Shown here: one piece after another, positions 8,176-17,834 of the stretch
Position numbering within the stretch: the first letter of the stretch is position 1
How the letters are laid out: every line of letters begins with the position of its first letter
Assembly: GCF_002355375.1 (NCBI RefSeq)
Contig: NZ_AP017312.1
Location: 3,322,001-3,386,000 of the forward strand
Origin: Aneurinibacillus soli
GTDB lineage: Bacteria > Bacillota > Bacilli > Aneurinibacillales > Aneurinibacillaceae
Length of the DNA: 64,000 nt
Direction: 5' to 3'
Program-made: the position numbers and the translations under genes
The notes under the pieces: model-generated
What the model saw: only the letters and a program-made list of their open reading frames with translations
Databases searched by the model: none
What the model was told of the DNA's origin: nothing

Positions 8176-8211
8176 AGAAGGAGCGCCTATCATACAAGAC
8201 GCTCCTTTTCT
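8176..8211. terminator. Intrinsic terminator between convergent genes
   Basis: AAGGAGCG (8178-8185) pairs with CGCTCCTT (8200-8207), followed by TTTC and preceded by an A run. It can serve both the acetyltransferase and the DUF1232 gene. Confidence 0.8.
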
Positions 8212-8221
8212 TTACGTATGC

Positions 8222-9286
8222 TTATTTCCCACGCCTGAGTATGCCTTTCAGCATTTGCAAGCGACTCGTTCCAACGAGAGAATCGGCCTTCGTCAGTACA
8301 TCCCGAATGACACCCATAATATTTTTATTGCCATTCCAGTGTTCCTCGATGATTTTTTCATCTACATCTACCAGCATTTTGTTTAGCGCCATCACTGCAA
8401 ATACGATGTCGTCCGCAAATCCAACAGGACCAAGCAATATCTCCGGGAGAATATCGAGCGGTGACATAAAGTAGACAACAGCCAACAATGCGACTGACTT
8501 CGAGCGCAGCGGGACTCGATTATCTTTGGCCAGTCGAGCCAGCAAAACGAATAAATCCGGTGCCAGCAACAAATACGGCATGAACTTATCCGATGTACCT
8601 GCTCCCATTTTATCACGGATATAATCCTCAATTTTACTGCGGAGGCGGTCATAAAATCTCCGCTCCTCCTGCTCAAGCACCCTTAGCCCCCCATCTGTTT
8701 CCTCAACACCTTCTGCTGCCCGCTCTGTTTTGTTCTCATCTGTAGGCAATGGGTCATTCTCCGTCAGCACATTCCAGTTAAACTCACTCATATCCACCAA
8801 TATATCCGATGGGATCATACTATCGAACTCAATCCCCTCTGTAGTAAATACCATCCTCTGTATGTGTATCTCCTGAAGCTCTGGATTCAGTTCAACAAGC
8901 TTGCCAAGCTGAATCGTGAGGCTGTTATCCGATGCAAGGACATATGGGCTATCCGGAAGTGCACTTGAAAGCAAGGTGCGACCAGTAAGACTTTTTGCTA
9001 GTATGCGTTCTGTTTCAGTCAGAAGCTTCTGCATAAAGGTACCGCGTGTTCGCTCCATGCTCTCTTCATAGGAAAGAGTAAGGTAACGCCCTGTCGTATC
9101 AAAACAGAAGGCTTCAATGCGAACCGTGTACACCACCGGAAACCATTCACCACGCACCCGCACCTGTGCATCAATAAGTGCCTGTCCATCTAGCGTACGA
9201 ATACGGTTAATGTACAGTATCTGTGGCAGCAGTGTATTCAGCTTTGGAAGTAGCATCGTCTCAATCATCGGTCCGGTAAGCTTCAT
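8222..9286 (-). CDS. DUF1232 (YkvA-like) domain protein with a long N-terminal region
   Basis: 354 residues. The C-terminal third holds the DUF1232 core SVALLAVVYFMSPLDILPEI followed by GPVGFADDIVFAV, a short hydrophobic helical hairpin of unknown function. The first 190 residues are an unrecognised domain with predicted beta-strands, then an acidic linker (about 190-215). The start at 9286 is chosen because AAGGAGT lies 9 nt before it; an in-frame codon 9 upstream lacks a ribosome site. Most DUF1232 proteins are only about 100-140 residues, so the N-terminal extension is unusual. Function unknown. Confidence 0.75.
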   Translation of the reverse strand: MKLTGPMIETMLLPKLNTLLPQILYINRIRTLDGQALIDAQVRVRGEWFPVVYTVRIEAFCFDTTGRYLTLSYEESMERTRGTFMQKLLTETERILAKSLTGRTLLSSALPDSPYVLASDNSLTIQLGKLVELNPELQEIHIQRMVFTTEGIEFDSMIPSDILVDMSEFNWNVLTENDPLPTDENKTERAAEGVEETDGGLRVLEQEERRFYDRLRSKIEDYIRDKMGAGTSDKFMPYLLLAPDLFVLLARLAKDNRVPLRSKSVALLAVVYFMSPLDILPEILLGPVGFADDIVFAVMALNKMLVDVDEKIIEEHWNGNKNIMGVIRDVLTKADSLVGTSRLQMLKGILRRGK

Positions 9287-9470
9287 GTATATCGACTCCT
9301 TGTTTTTAGGCAATTTACAATTAGATTACCCTTTTATACGCAAGAGTGGACATCAGGTTTCAACACAAGAAATTCAAAACACAGGCTAACATTCAATGCG
9401 TTTTTCCGATATAATAGTAAGTATTAGATTAGATTTGTACAGGCAAACTGCCAAAAAGCGAGGAATGTCC

Positions 9471-9971
9471 ATGTGGCAAAATTTGTTCCGTAAGCTAAAA
9501 TACCAGTATTTGAAGTTGTTGCGCTCCCAAGGTGCACCCTCTATTATAGCGCGCAGCTTTTCACTCGGGATCTTCATTGAATTCCTTACACTTCCGACAC
9601 TCGGTGCCGCGTTTTTGTTATTGTATCCGCTTATCCGGCTCGTTCGAGGCAGTTTTGCTGCTTCGCTGATCGGATTTATCATGGGTAAGTTTGTTCTTCC
9701 TGTGTTTTTTGTTCTCAATATGAGCGTAGGTAACTTTATTGTCGGTAAAAAACTCGACCATCAGCACGTAAACGGACACCTTCATCACCATTCCTTTTTA
9801 TCCGCTGTGCAATTTGTCAAAGAAAAAGGAATCACCCTGTTCGTAGGTAGTGCAGTCAATGGTACAGTTACGGCTATTCTTTGCTACATCCTTGTTTTCT
9901 ACGGACTTCAGTTTTATCGCAAACGTAAAGAAAAACGTCGCCTAGCGATTCAGTTGAGTAAAGTAAAATAA
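9471..9971 (+). CDS. DUF2062 membrane protein
   Basis: 166 residues. Two to three membrane segments (SLGIFIEFLTLPTLGAAFLLL, ASLIGFIMGKFVLPVFFVL, GSAVNGTVTAILCYILVFYG) and the basic N- and C-termini fit the DUF2062 family of small inner-membrane proteins. A His-rich loop (DHQHVNGHLHHHS, about residues 99-111) stands out and could bind metal. The start at 9471 follows AGCGAGG by 7 nt; ATG 9465 is an alternative. Function unknown. Confidence 0.75.
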   Translation: MWQNLFRKLKYQYLKLLRSQGAPSIIARSFSLGIFIEFLTLPTLGAAFLLLYPLIRLVRGSFAASLIGFIMGKFVLPVFFVLNMSVGNFIVGKKLDHQHVNGHLHHHSFLSAVQFVKEKGITLFVGSAVNGTVTAILCYILVFYGLQFYRKRKEKRRLAIQLSKVK

Positions 9972-9984
9972 ATAAAGTCACGAA

Positions 9985-10022
9985 AGAGGGGCGGTCCCGT
10001 TGATACAGGATCGCCCCTTTTG
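9985..10022. terminator. Intrinsic terminator between convergent genes
   Basis: AGGGGCGGTCC (9987-9997) pairs with GGATCGCCCCT (10008-10018), followed by TTTTG. Confidence 0.8.
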
Positions 10023-10044
10023 TTTTTGCTCTTCTTCTATCCGA

Positions 10045-10839
10045 TCATGCCAAAACGGCTCGATCACTTGCAAACTTCTCGCCGCGCAGACGCTGGAACT
10101 CTTCCAGCAGTCTCTCGATTGTGAGATCCTTTTTCTCCTCAGCCGGTACATCCAGAATAATCATACCTTTGTCCATCATAATCAGACGATTGCCGAGATC
10201 AAGCGCTTGCTGCATGTTGTGCGTAACCATGAGCGTAGTTAGCTGCTGGCGACCGACAATCTGCTCGGTAAGCTCAGTAATGCGCTGCGCGCGTGCCGGG
10301 TCAAGCGCAGCCGTATGCTCATCAAGTAAAAGCACCTTTGGTTTTGTAAATGTCGCCATCAACAGACTAAGCGCCTGCCGCTCCCCACCAGATAGCATAC
10401 CGACTTTCGCATTGAGCCGATTTTCCAGTCCAAGATGAAGCGTCTCCAGATACGTCCGGAATTCATCGCGGCGCTTTGCCGTTACCCCACGTCCGAGCGT
10501 GCGGCGTTTATCACGTGCATAGGCAAGTGCGAGATTCTCCTCAATCGTCATAGCTGGTGCCGTTCCTGCCATCGGGTCCTGGAACACGCGACCAATCATC
10601 GGTGCCCGCTTGTACTCCGGCAAGTTATTCACTACTGTACCATCAATCTCCACGGTACCATGATCCGGACGCAATACACCGGAAATAATGTTCATAAGTG
10701 TCGATTTTCCGGCACCATTACTACCGATAATCGTAACAAAATCCCCTGGCGCCAAATGCAGATTAATATGATTGAGAGCAATCTTCTCGTCCACAGTTCC
10801 TTCATTAAATACAACATAGATGTCATTGAGTTTAAGCAT
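10045..10839 (-). CDS. ABC transporter ATP-binding protein (TrpZ-like)
   Basis: 264 residues, one nucleotide-binding domain. Walker A GSNGAGKST (about 39-47), Q-loop VFQDP, signature LSGGERQALSLLMA and Walker B KVLLLDEHTA are all intact. It is the last gene of a three-gene transporter operon and overlaps the permease gene by 8 bp. With a PF04392-type lipoprotein and a BPD_transp_2-type permease this matches the TrpXYZ importer class, predicted for tryptophan or other amino acids. Substrate is unproven, and no T-box leader is visible. Confidence 0.88.
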   Translation of the reverse strand: MLKLNDIYVVFNEGTVDEKIALNHINLHLAPGDFVTIIGSNGAGKSTLMNIISGVLRPDHGTVEIDGTVVNNLPEYKRAPMIGRVFQDPMAGTAPAMTIEENLALAYARDKRRTLGRGVTAKRRDEFRTYLETLHLGLENRLNAKVGMLSGGERQALSLLMATFTKPKVLLLDEHTAALDPARAQRITELTEQIVGRQQLTTLMVTHNMQQALDLGNRLIMMDKGMIILDVPAEEKKDLTIERLLEEFQRLRGEKFASDRAVLA

Positions 10840-11776
10840 GCTTCTTCACCTCGCTACGCTCCCGTGCACTCGGATTTCCATCGGCACGCGTTTTTGCGTG
10901 TGCCGCCCGACGTTTGCGCTCCTTGAAGCCTGCCGAAATACGCGGCATTACAAGCGCGACAATAACAATTAATGCGGTCATCAGTTTCATATCAGACGGA
11001 GCAAGGCCGACCCGCATCGCCAGCGCGACAACAAGGCGGTAAATAATCGCCCCGCCGATAACCGCAAATGTCGCGCGAAAAATCGTTTTATCTCCAAAAA
11101 TTGCTTCCCCGATAATAACGGAAGCAAGGCCGATCACGATCATCCCAATCCCCATCGATACATCGGCAAATCCCTGGTACTGTGCATATAATGCACCAGA
11201 CAATGCCACAAGACCATTGGAGATACTTAAACCCAGAATGATCGTCGTATCTGTATTGGTGGAGAAACTGCGAATCATGCGCTGGTTATTTCCTGTCGCA
11301 CGAATCGCCAGCCCGATCTCCGTATGCAGGAATCGGTCATTCAAAAATTTAATCAAAAGCGCAATGACAGCAACCGCTGCAAGTACCCCGTAATCTCCCC
11401 ACTTCTCATCAAACTGCGTAAACAGCGTATCTTCGCCAAGCAGTGGTACATTCGCCTTGCCCATAATACGCAAATTGATCGTATACAACGCAATCATGGA
11501 GAGAATCCCGGAAAGAAGTGGATTGATCTTCCCTTTCGTATGCAAAATCCCGGTCATAGCACCGACGATAACCCCTGCTCCTAGGCTTGCAATCGTCGAT
11601 AGAAATGGTGCCGTTCCTGCTGTAATCAGCGTAGCCGCCACTGCTCCACCGGTCGTGAAGCTTCCGTCGACTGTCAAATCCGGAAAGTCAAGAATCCGGA
11701 ACGTTAGGTATACGCCAAGTGCCATAATTGCAAAAATAAATCCGGACTGCATCGAGCCCATTAATGCCACGCTCAT
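10832..11776 (-). CDS. ABC transporter permease (TrpY-like)
   Basis: 314 residues with about eight to nine membrane segments, LivH/BPD_transp_2-like. The conserved loop GLAIRATGNNQRMIRSFSTN is the coupling region that contacts the ATPase. The last 30 residues are strongly basic and cytoplasmic (FKERKRRAAHAKTRADGNPS). The gene starts 18 bp after the lipoprotein gene and overlaps the ATPase gene. Confidence 0.88.
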   Translation of the reverse strand: MSVALMGSMQSGFIFAIMALGVYLTFRILDFPDLTVDGSFTTGGAVAATLITAGTAPFLSTIASLGAGVIVGAMTGILHTKGKINPLLSGILSMIALYTINLRIMGKANVPLLGEDTLFTQFDEKWGDYGVLAAVAVIALLIKFLNDRFLHTEIGLAIRATGNNQRMIRSFSTNTDTTIILGLSISNGLVALSGALYAQYQGFADVSMGIGMIVIGLASVIIGEAIFGDKTIFRATFAVIGGAIIYRLVVALAMRVGLAPSDMKLMTALIVIVALVMPRISAGFKERKRRAAHAKTRADGNPSARERSEVKKHA

Positions 11777-11794
11777 AAGAACCTCCCTGTGCCT

Positions 11795-12856
11795 TTACTT
11801 CGCTGCCTTACCGTCAATCATGTCTGGCTTCCATTTATCCAGCGCTTCTTTTGGTAATTTAGTAATATCAATGCCCTGTGCTTTCGCCGCTGCCTTATTA
11901 ATCGTCAGCGTCAGCTTATTCGGATAACCAATTGCTATCTCACCTGGCTTAGCACCCTCTTTTAAAATTTTAACCGCCATTTTACCTGTTTCATAGCCAA
12001 TATCCGAATATTCAAAGCCCACACCCGCAAAACCACCGCTGCGTACAGACTCAAGTTCCCCTACAAACAACGGAATTTTATTTTTGTTTGCTGTACCAAT
12101 AATGGTTTTAAGCGCAGTAACAGCTGTATTATCCTGCGGCACGTAAATCGCATCTACTTTGCCGACAAGTGATTCTACGGCTGGCTTGATTTCGTTTGTA
12201 TTCGTCGCTGTAGCATCTACTGGTGTGAGCTGTAGTTTACCCAGTGCCTCTTTTGCTACTCTTACGTTCGCAACCGAGTTTGCTTCCCCACTGTTATACA
12301 CGATGCCGACTTTTTTGGCATTCGGGAACAAGTCCTTAATCGCCTTCATCGTATTCGGGATGGCATCCGGTGGTGTATCAGACACACCCGTAACGTTGCC
12401 ACCTGGCTTCTGCAAGTCTTTCACCAGCTTCGCACTTACCGGGTCTGAGACAGCTGTAAACAGTACAGGCGTATTTTTTACGTTCTGGGCAATCGCCTGT
12501 GCATTCGGCGTCGCAATCGCGAGAATTAGATCTTTCTTGTCTGATGCGAATTTTTGAGCAATCGTATTCACATTCGTCGGGTCGGCCTGTGAATTCTGAT
12601 AATCAATTTCTACATTCTTTTTGTCTTCCAGTCCGTTCTCTTTGAGCGCTTTTAAGAAGCCCTCCCGAGCTGCGTCAAGCGCCGGATGCTCCACAAACTG
12701 CGTGATGCCGATTTTATATGTTTTTGTTTCAGCACCGCCTGCGCTACTAGATGACTTCTTATCATCCGTACCGCCGCCCCCACACGCACTTAAAAATGTA
12801 AGCATACCTGCTGCCGCCAGCGGAAGCAACCGTTTTACTTTTCCTTTCATCAACAT
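11795..12856 (-). CDS. ABC transporter substrate-binding lipoprotein (TrpX-like)
   Basis: 353 residues. Signal peptide with lipobox: LLPLAAAGMLTFLSACGGG, with cleavage before Cys about residue 25, then a Ser/Gly linker. The body fits the ABC_sub_bind family (PF04392): KIGITQFVEHPALDAAREGF at the start of domain 1 and VGIVYNSGEANSVANV in domain 2. These proteins bind amino acids or nucleosides outside the membrane. The start follows GAGGGGAG. It is the first gene of the operon; its 207-bp upstream region shows no riboswitch I can recognise. Confidence 0.88.
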   Translation of the reverse strand: MLMKGKVKRLLPLAAAGMLTFLSACGGGGTDDKKSSSSAGGAETKTYKIGITQFVEHPALDAAREGFLKALKENGLEDKKNVEIDYQNSQADPTNVNTIAQKFASDKKDLILAIATPNAQAIAQNVKNTPVLFTAVSDPVSAKLVKDLQKPGGNVTGVSDTPPDAIPNTMKAIKDLFPNAKKVGIVYNSGEANSVANVRVAKEALGKLQLTPVDATATNTNEIKPAVESLVGKVDAIYVPQDNTAVTALKTIIGTANKNKIPLFVGELESVRSGGFAGVGFEYSDIGYETGKMAVKILKEGAKPGEIAIGYPNKLTLTINKAAAKAQGIDITKLPKEALDKWKPDMIDGKAAK

Positions 12857-13063
12857 GAAACACTCCCCTCTATATTTATCATTCCTTTGATAAAGTTCTT
12901 TGTTGAGTAGATTTATTATAGCATGTTCTACTTTGCTTTAAAGCAAAAAAATAATAGAATCTTTTAATTTTAATGAAAAAGTATTGCGATTTTATGCGTT
13001 AAAGCGTCTACTTGCGAAATTTTTTTGTGATTCATAAATAAATTTATATTTTTTTTACTTGAT

Positions 13064-13969
13064 CTATCGTTTTATTGCTTCCATATCGGGTGGAAGTGGT
13101 GCTTCAAAAGAAAGCCACTCTTTGGTATGGGGATGTGGAAATGACAGCCTGCGAGAATGGAGTGCCTGCCGTTTGATTTTCTCTTGTGTTCCCCCATACA
13201 AATCATCCCCGAGCAGTGGATGCCCGATATGGCCCATATGCACACGAATCTGATGGGTCCGTCCCGTCTCAAGCACCAGGCGAACGTGTGTAAACCCTTG
13301 ATAGCGGCCAAGCACCGTATAATTCGTACGTGCCCACTGCCCGTCTGGATGAACCATTCGCTCCATGATCGAATCATCTCGCCGCTTGATCGGTGCATCA
13401 ATGACTCCTTCATCTCTAGACATAATGCCATGTACGAACGCTTCATATTGTCGCTTAATGCCACCCGCCCGCTGTACATCTGCAAGCTGCTGATGCGCAT
13501 ACTGGCTGCGTGCAATAATAAGTAGACCCGACGTATCTTTATCCAGCCGATTAACCGGACGAAACTTGCGTGAAACTCCCTGCGCAAGCCAGTGATATAC
13601 AACCGCGTTGCCGAGCGTCCCATCCGGATGCAGCATAGTGGGATGGACACACAGGCCCGCCTCCTTATTCACAATGAGCACATCTTCGTCTTCATATAAT
13701 GAAACAAACGGAATAGGCTGCGGTACGATATTCTCCGACTCCTCTTCTGGAAGACACAGCTCTACGACATCTCCTTCTGTTAGCGGATGATCCAGATATG
13801 TCGATACTCCGTTCAACAAAATGCCCTTCGTCTGCTTTAACTCGACAAGCAGGCTGCGCGATAGTCCGTGATATCCACGCAAAAATGAACGAACATTTTC
13901 CGTATGCTCGTCTCCTTCTTTGACAATAAAAGTTAACACTCTTGCTATTTTATGCTCCTGATTCATCAT
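13064..13969 (-). CDS. RluD-family pseudouridine synthase
   Basis: 301 residues. An N-terminal S4-like domain (about 20-75: VRSFLRGYHGLSRSLLVELK and ILLNG) precedes the catalytic domain. The catalytic motif RPVNRLDKDTSGLLI contains Asp143, and LETGRTHQIRVHMGHIGHPL is the second conserved block. It isomerises uridine in 23S rRNA or tRNA. Bacillales have several paralogues (YlyB, YjbO, YhcT), and I cannot choose among them. The ribosome site AAGGGGT lies before the paired ATGs at 13969/13966. Confidence 0.9.
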   Translation of the reverse strand: MMNQEHKIARVLTFIVKEGDEHTENVRSFLRGYHGLSRSLLVELKQTKGILLNGVSTYLDHPLTEGDVVELCLPEEESENIVPQPIPFVSLYEDEDVLIVNKEAGLCVHPTMLHPDGTLGNAVVYHWLAQGVSRKFRPVNRLDKDTSGLLIIARSQYAHQQLADVQRAGGIKRQYEAFVHGIMSRDEGVIDAPIKRRDDSIMERMVHPDGQWARTNYTVLGRYQGFTHVRLVLETGRTHQIRVHMGHIGHPLLGDDLYGGTQEKIKRQALHSRRLSFPHPHTKEWLSFEAPLPPDMEAIKR

Positions 13970-14149
13970 AAAATACCCCTTTCTGCCATACTATTTACAT
14001 CATTGTTCATCATAATAAACATAAAAAAATCAGATTAATACGAGTTATCACTTTTTATTCCGAAATATTATGTTATGATAAAGAAGTGATCAGATGAATT
14101 TAACATTCAGCCTGATACGCTTACATTATCGTAAGAGAGGGAGAAAATA

Positions 14150-17100
14150 ATGGCCGAGATGAAAAAGTTCACCAAAGTTCTGGTGGCAAACCGTGGAGAG
14201 ATTGCCATCCGTATTTTCCGCGCCTGCACAGAGCTTGGCATTCGCACAGTTGCAATTTATTCCGAGCAGGACAACGTAGCCCTACATCGTTTTAAAGCGG
14301 ATGAAGCGTACTTGATCGGAGAAGGCAAAGGCCCGATCGAAGCGTACCTCGATATTGAAAACATTATCGAAGTCGCCAAACGCCATGACGTGGACGCCAT
14401 TCATCCCGGCTATGGCTTTCTAGCCGAGAACGAGCAGTTCGCAGCTCGCTGTGAAGAAGAAGGCATCGTCTTCATCGGTCCGAAATCCGAGCATATCCGC
14501 ATGTTTGGCGATAAAGTCATCGCCCGTAAAATGGCGATTGAAGCCAACATCCCGGTGATCCCGGGAACACCAGAGCCGATCAGCACACTTGAAGAAGCCC
14601 TTCGCTTCGTAAAAGAAAACGGTTACCCGATCATCATCAAGGCTGCATCGGGCGGTGGTGGCCGCGGCATGCGCATCGTACGCAAGCAAGCTGAGCTACA
14701 AGACTCTCTTGATCGCGCCCGTTCCGAAGCAAAGTCTGCATTCGGCAACGCCGCTGTCTATCTCGAAAAATATCTGGAGAATCCGAAACACATCGAAGTA
14801 CAGATTCTCGCGGATCGTCATGGACATGCTATTCATCTGTTTGAGCGCGACTGTTCTATTCAGCGCCGCCACCAGAAAGTTGTCGAGGTAGCACCAAGCT
14901 TAGCCCTCACTGACCGCCAGCGTGAAGAGATCTGCGATGCAGCCCTGCGCCTGTCCAAATCATGCCAGTACCTGAACGCCGGAACTGTCGAGTTCCTCGT
15001 AGCTCCAGACGGCACGTTTTACTTCATTGAGGTAAACCCTCGCATTCAGGTCGAACATACGATTACCGAGATGGTAACCGGCATTGATATCGTACAGTCC
15101 CAGATTCGCATCGCGGAAGGCTATGCACTCGAAGACGACGAGATCGGGATTCCGTCACAAGCAAGCATTCAAACACGCGGCTTTGCGATTCAATCCCGTG
15201 TAACAACCGAAGACCCGGAGAAAAATTTCCTGCCGGATACCGGACGTCTGCTCGCTTATCGTTCTGCAAGTGGTTTCGGTGTGCGCTTAGATGCCGGTAT
15301 CGGTGCACCTGGCGCAGTAATCACACCGCACTACGATTCCCTGCTTGTTAAAGTATCAACCCAGGCCCTTACCTTTGAACGAGCAGCCAGCAAAATGCTG
15401 CGGACTCTCAAGGAATTCCGGATTCGCGGCGTTAAAACGAACATTCCGTTCCTTGAAAACGTTATGCAACATCCAGACTTCTTAAGTGGCAACTACGATA
15501 CATCTTTTATTGATACGAAACCGGAGCTATTCGAATTCCCGCAGAAAAAAGACCGGGGGACAAAGCTTCTTACTTATATTGGTCAGACGATTGTTAACGG
15601 CCATCCAGGTTTAGTGAAAGCGGACAAAAAACCGACATTCGTCAAACCGCGCATTCCACAAACATCCGTCAATCAGCCGTACCCGTCCGGTACGAAGCAA
15701 ATTCTTGACGAGCAAGGTGCAGACGGCGTTGTGAAATGGATTCAGCAGCAGAAAAAACTGCTTGTAACCGACACAACATTCCGCGATGCGCACCAGTCAC
15801 TATTCGCTACCCGTGTCCGCACACATGATCTGGTGCAAATTGCCGAAGCAACCGGAAAAATCGCTTCTGACTTATTTTCGCTCGAAATGTGGGGCGGCGC
15901 AACCTTTGATACATCGATGCGCTTCCTGAACGAAGATCCATGGGATCGCCTGATGCAACTGCGCGCCCACATTCCGAACGTATTGTTCCAGATGTTATTC
16001 CGTGGCGCCAATGCTGTTGGCTACACGAACTACCCGGATAATGTCGTCAAGAAGTTCATCGAGACATCCGCCAACGCAGGCATTGACGTATTCCGTATTT
16101 TCGACAGCCTGAACTGGACGGAAGGCATGCGCCTTGCCATTGAGTCTGTCCGTGAGAATGGAAAAATTGCCGAAGCGGCGATCTGCTATACAGGCGACAT
16201 TCTCGATCCGAGACGTGACAAATACAACTTGAAATACTATGTAAATCTCGCCAAAGATCTCGAAAAAGCAGGCGCACACATTCTTGCTATCAAAGATATG
16301 GCCGGCCTTCTTAAGCCATATGCAGCATTCGAGCTTGTCAAAGCACTAAAACAAGAAATCGGCATTCCGATTCACCTGCACACACACGATACAAGTGGCA
16401 ATGCAGGCGCAATGCTCCTGAAAGCGACCGAAGCAGGTGTGGATATTGTGGATGTGGCATTAAGTTCCATGTCCGGTCTGACATCCCAGCCGAGCTTAAA
16501 TGCACTTGTAACCGGACTTGAGCAACATGAGCGTTCAACCGGGCTCGATATAGATGGCTACCAGCAGCTCGCCGATTACTGGGAAGATGTTCGCACGTAT
16601 TATGCGGGCTTCGAGACAGGCATGAATGCAAGTAACGCAGAAGTATACAAGCACGAAATGCCGGGTGGACAGTATACCAATCTTCAGCAGCAGGCGAGTG
16701 GCGTAGGCCTTGGTGAGCGCTGGGGCGAGATCAAGGAGATGTATTCGAACGTCAATCACATGTTTGGCGATATCGTGAAAGTAACTCCATCTTCCAAAGT
16801 CGTCGGCGATATGGCACTGTTCATGGTACAGAACAACCTGAGCGAGAAAGACGTATATGAGCGCGGTGACTCTATCGACTTCCCTGAGTCCGTTATCACG
16901 TTCTTCCAGGGCTATCTCGGCCAGCCATACGGTGGATTCCCTGAGAAGCTTCAGCAGACCATTCTCAAAGGACGCGACTATTTTACAACCCGTCCAGGCG
17001 AGCTTCTGCCACCGGCGGACTTCGATGAGATAAAAGCTATACTAGAAGAAAAACTGGAACGTCCTATCACTGATTTCGATGTGATGTCGTATGTGATGTA

Positions 17101-17605
17101 TCCACAGGTGTTCCTCGACATGCAGAAGCGCCAGCAAGAATTCGGCAACGTATCCGTACTTGATACACCGACTTTCTTCTACGGTCTTCGTCTCGGAGAA
17201 GAAATCGCCATTACGATTGAACAGGGCAAAACCTTGATGGTGAAGCTGTTATCTGTAAGCGAACTCAGCCCTGACGGCATGCGGACGATCTACTATGAGC
17301 TAAACGGCCAGCCGCGTGAGATTACGCTACGTGATGCAGGAGCCAAAGTAACGGTTGCTCATCGTATAAAAGCGGACAGTTCTGATTCGGGCCAGATTGG
17401 TGCTTCTATGCCAGGTAAAGTACTCAAACTAATGGTAGAGACGGGCGATAAAGTAACGAAAGGCGAGCATGTCATCGTAACCGAAGCCATGAAAATGGAG
17501 ACGACCATGCAAGCGCCGTTCTCCGGTGTCGTGAAAGAAATTTCCGTCAAAGCAGGCGACACAATCGAGACAGGCGATCTGTTACTTGTCATCACCCCAA
17601 GCTAA
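14150..17605 (+). CDS. pycA: Pyruvate carboxylase
   Basis: 1151 residues, full length for the single-chain enzyme that makes oxaloacetate from pyruvate, bicarbonate and ATP. Biotin carboxylase domain about 8-460 (ATP-grasp GGGGRGMRIV; RDCSIQRRHQKVVEVAP). Carboxyltransferase about 530-800, starting with LLVTDTTFRDAHQSLFATR and containing HTHDTSGN. PYC tetramerisation domain about 830-1040. Biotinyl domain about 1085-1151 with Lys1115 in EAMKME. The start follows AGAGGGAG. It supplies oxaloacetate for the TCA cycle and aspartate. Its own terminator has been split by a transposon (see 17633). Confidence 0.97.
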   Translation: MAEMKKFTKVLVANRGEIAIRIFRACTELGIRTVAIYSEQDNVALHRFKADEAYLIGEGKGPIEAYLDIENIIEVAKRHDVDAIHPGYGFLAENEQFAARCEEEGIVFIGPKSEHIRMFGDKVIARKMAIEANIPVIPGTPEPISTLEEALRFVKENGYPIIIKAASGGGGRGMRIVRKQAELQDSLDRARSEAKSAFGNAAVYLEKYLENPKHIEVQILADRHGHAIHLFERDCSIQRRHQKVVEVAPSLALTDRQREEICDAALRLSKSCQYLNAGTVEFLVAPDGTFYFIEVNPRIQVEHTITEMVTGIDIVQSQIRIAEGYALEDDEIGIPSQASIQTRGFAIQSRVTTEDPEKNFLPDTGRLLAYRSASGFGVRLDAGIGAPGAVITPHYDSLLVKVSTQALTFERAASKMLRTLKEFRIRGVKTNIPFLENVMQHPDFLSGNYDTSFIDTKPELFEFPQKKDRGTKLLTYIGQTIVNGHPGLVKADKKPTFVKPRIPQTSVNQPYPSGTKQILDEQGADGVVKWIQQQKKLLVTDTTFRDAHQSLFATRVRTHDLVQIAEATGKIASDLFSLEMWGGATFDTSMRFLNEDPWDRLMQLRAHIPNVLFQMLFRGANAVGYTNYPDNVVKKFIETSANAGIDVFRIFDSLNWTEGMRLAIESVRENGKIAEAAICYTGDILDPRRDKYNLKYYVNLAKDLEKAGAHILAIKDMAGLLKPYAAFELVKALKQEIGIPIHLHTHDTSGNAGAMLLKATEAGVDIVDVALSSMSGLTSQPSLNALVTGLEQHERSTGLDIDGYQQLADYWEDVRTYYAGFETGMNASNAEVYKHEMPGGQYTNLQQQASGVGLGERWGEIKEMYSNVNHMFGDIVKVTPSSKVVGDMALFMVQNNLSEKDVYERGDSIDFPESVITFFQGYLGQPYGGFPEKLQQTILKGRDYFTTRPGELLPPADFDEIKAILEEKLERPITDFDVMSYVMYPQVFLDMQKRQQEFGNVSVLDTPTFFYGLRLGEEIAITIEQGKTLMVKLLSVSELSPDGMRTIYYELNGQPREITLRDAGAKVTVAHRIKADSSDSGQIGASMPGKVLKLMVETGDKVTKGEHVIVTEAMKMETTMQAPFSGVVKEISVKAGDTIETGDLLLVITPS

Positions 17606-17620
17606 CTCTTATATGTACAG

Positions 17621-17632
17621 CAAAAGAGACGG
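17621..17632 (+). terminator. Left half of the split pyc terminator
   Basis: AAAAGAGACGG (17622-17632) starts 16 bp after the pyc stop, where a terminator stem is expected, but its partner is not nearby. A perfect complement, CCGTCTCTTTT, lies at 23311-23321, immediately beyond the far end of the transposon. Confidence 0.7.
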
Positions 17633-17692
17633 TGCACACATTTTATTTAGAATCAACGAATTATAATAACCCTTATTCATATCAATAAAAAA

Positions 17693-17715
17693 TATAAAAT
17701 GTTTAACATTTTATA
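17693..17715. repeat. Left subterminal palindromic site of the transposon
   Basis: TATAAAATG-TTTAA-CATTTTATA is a near-perfect palindrome 60 nt inside the left end. Its counterpart at 23230-23250 lies 60 nt inside the right end. Likely recombinase binding or arm sites; inferred. Confidence 0.6.
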
Positions 17716-17726
17716 AAGAAAAATAA

Positions 17727-17770
17727 AGGGATAGATACAGGCAGAGGAATCCTGCTTGTTCTATCCTTTT
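17727..17770. terminator. Intrinsic terminator inside the left end of the transposon
   Basis: GGGATAGATACAGGCAG pairs with CTGCTTGTTCTATCC with small mismatches, with T runs on both sides. It can end transcription of the cargo gene (minus) and protect the element from pyc read-through (plus). Confidence 0.7.
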
Positions 17771-17834
17771 TTGTACCACAAATGACCTCATTTACAACTA
17801 CAACATGTTGTTGTAATGGTAAATTACAAATCAG

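Noticed and set aside
12857-13063. T-box leader for the TrpXYZ-like operon
   Set aside because: No T-box consensus, specifier stem or terminator/antiterminator pair seen in this AT-rich stretch.
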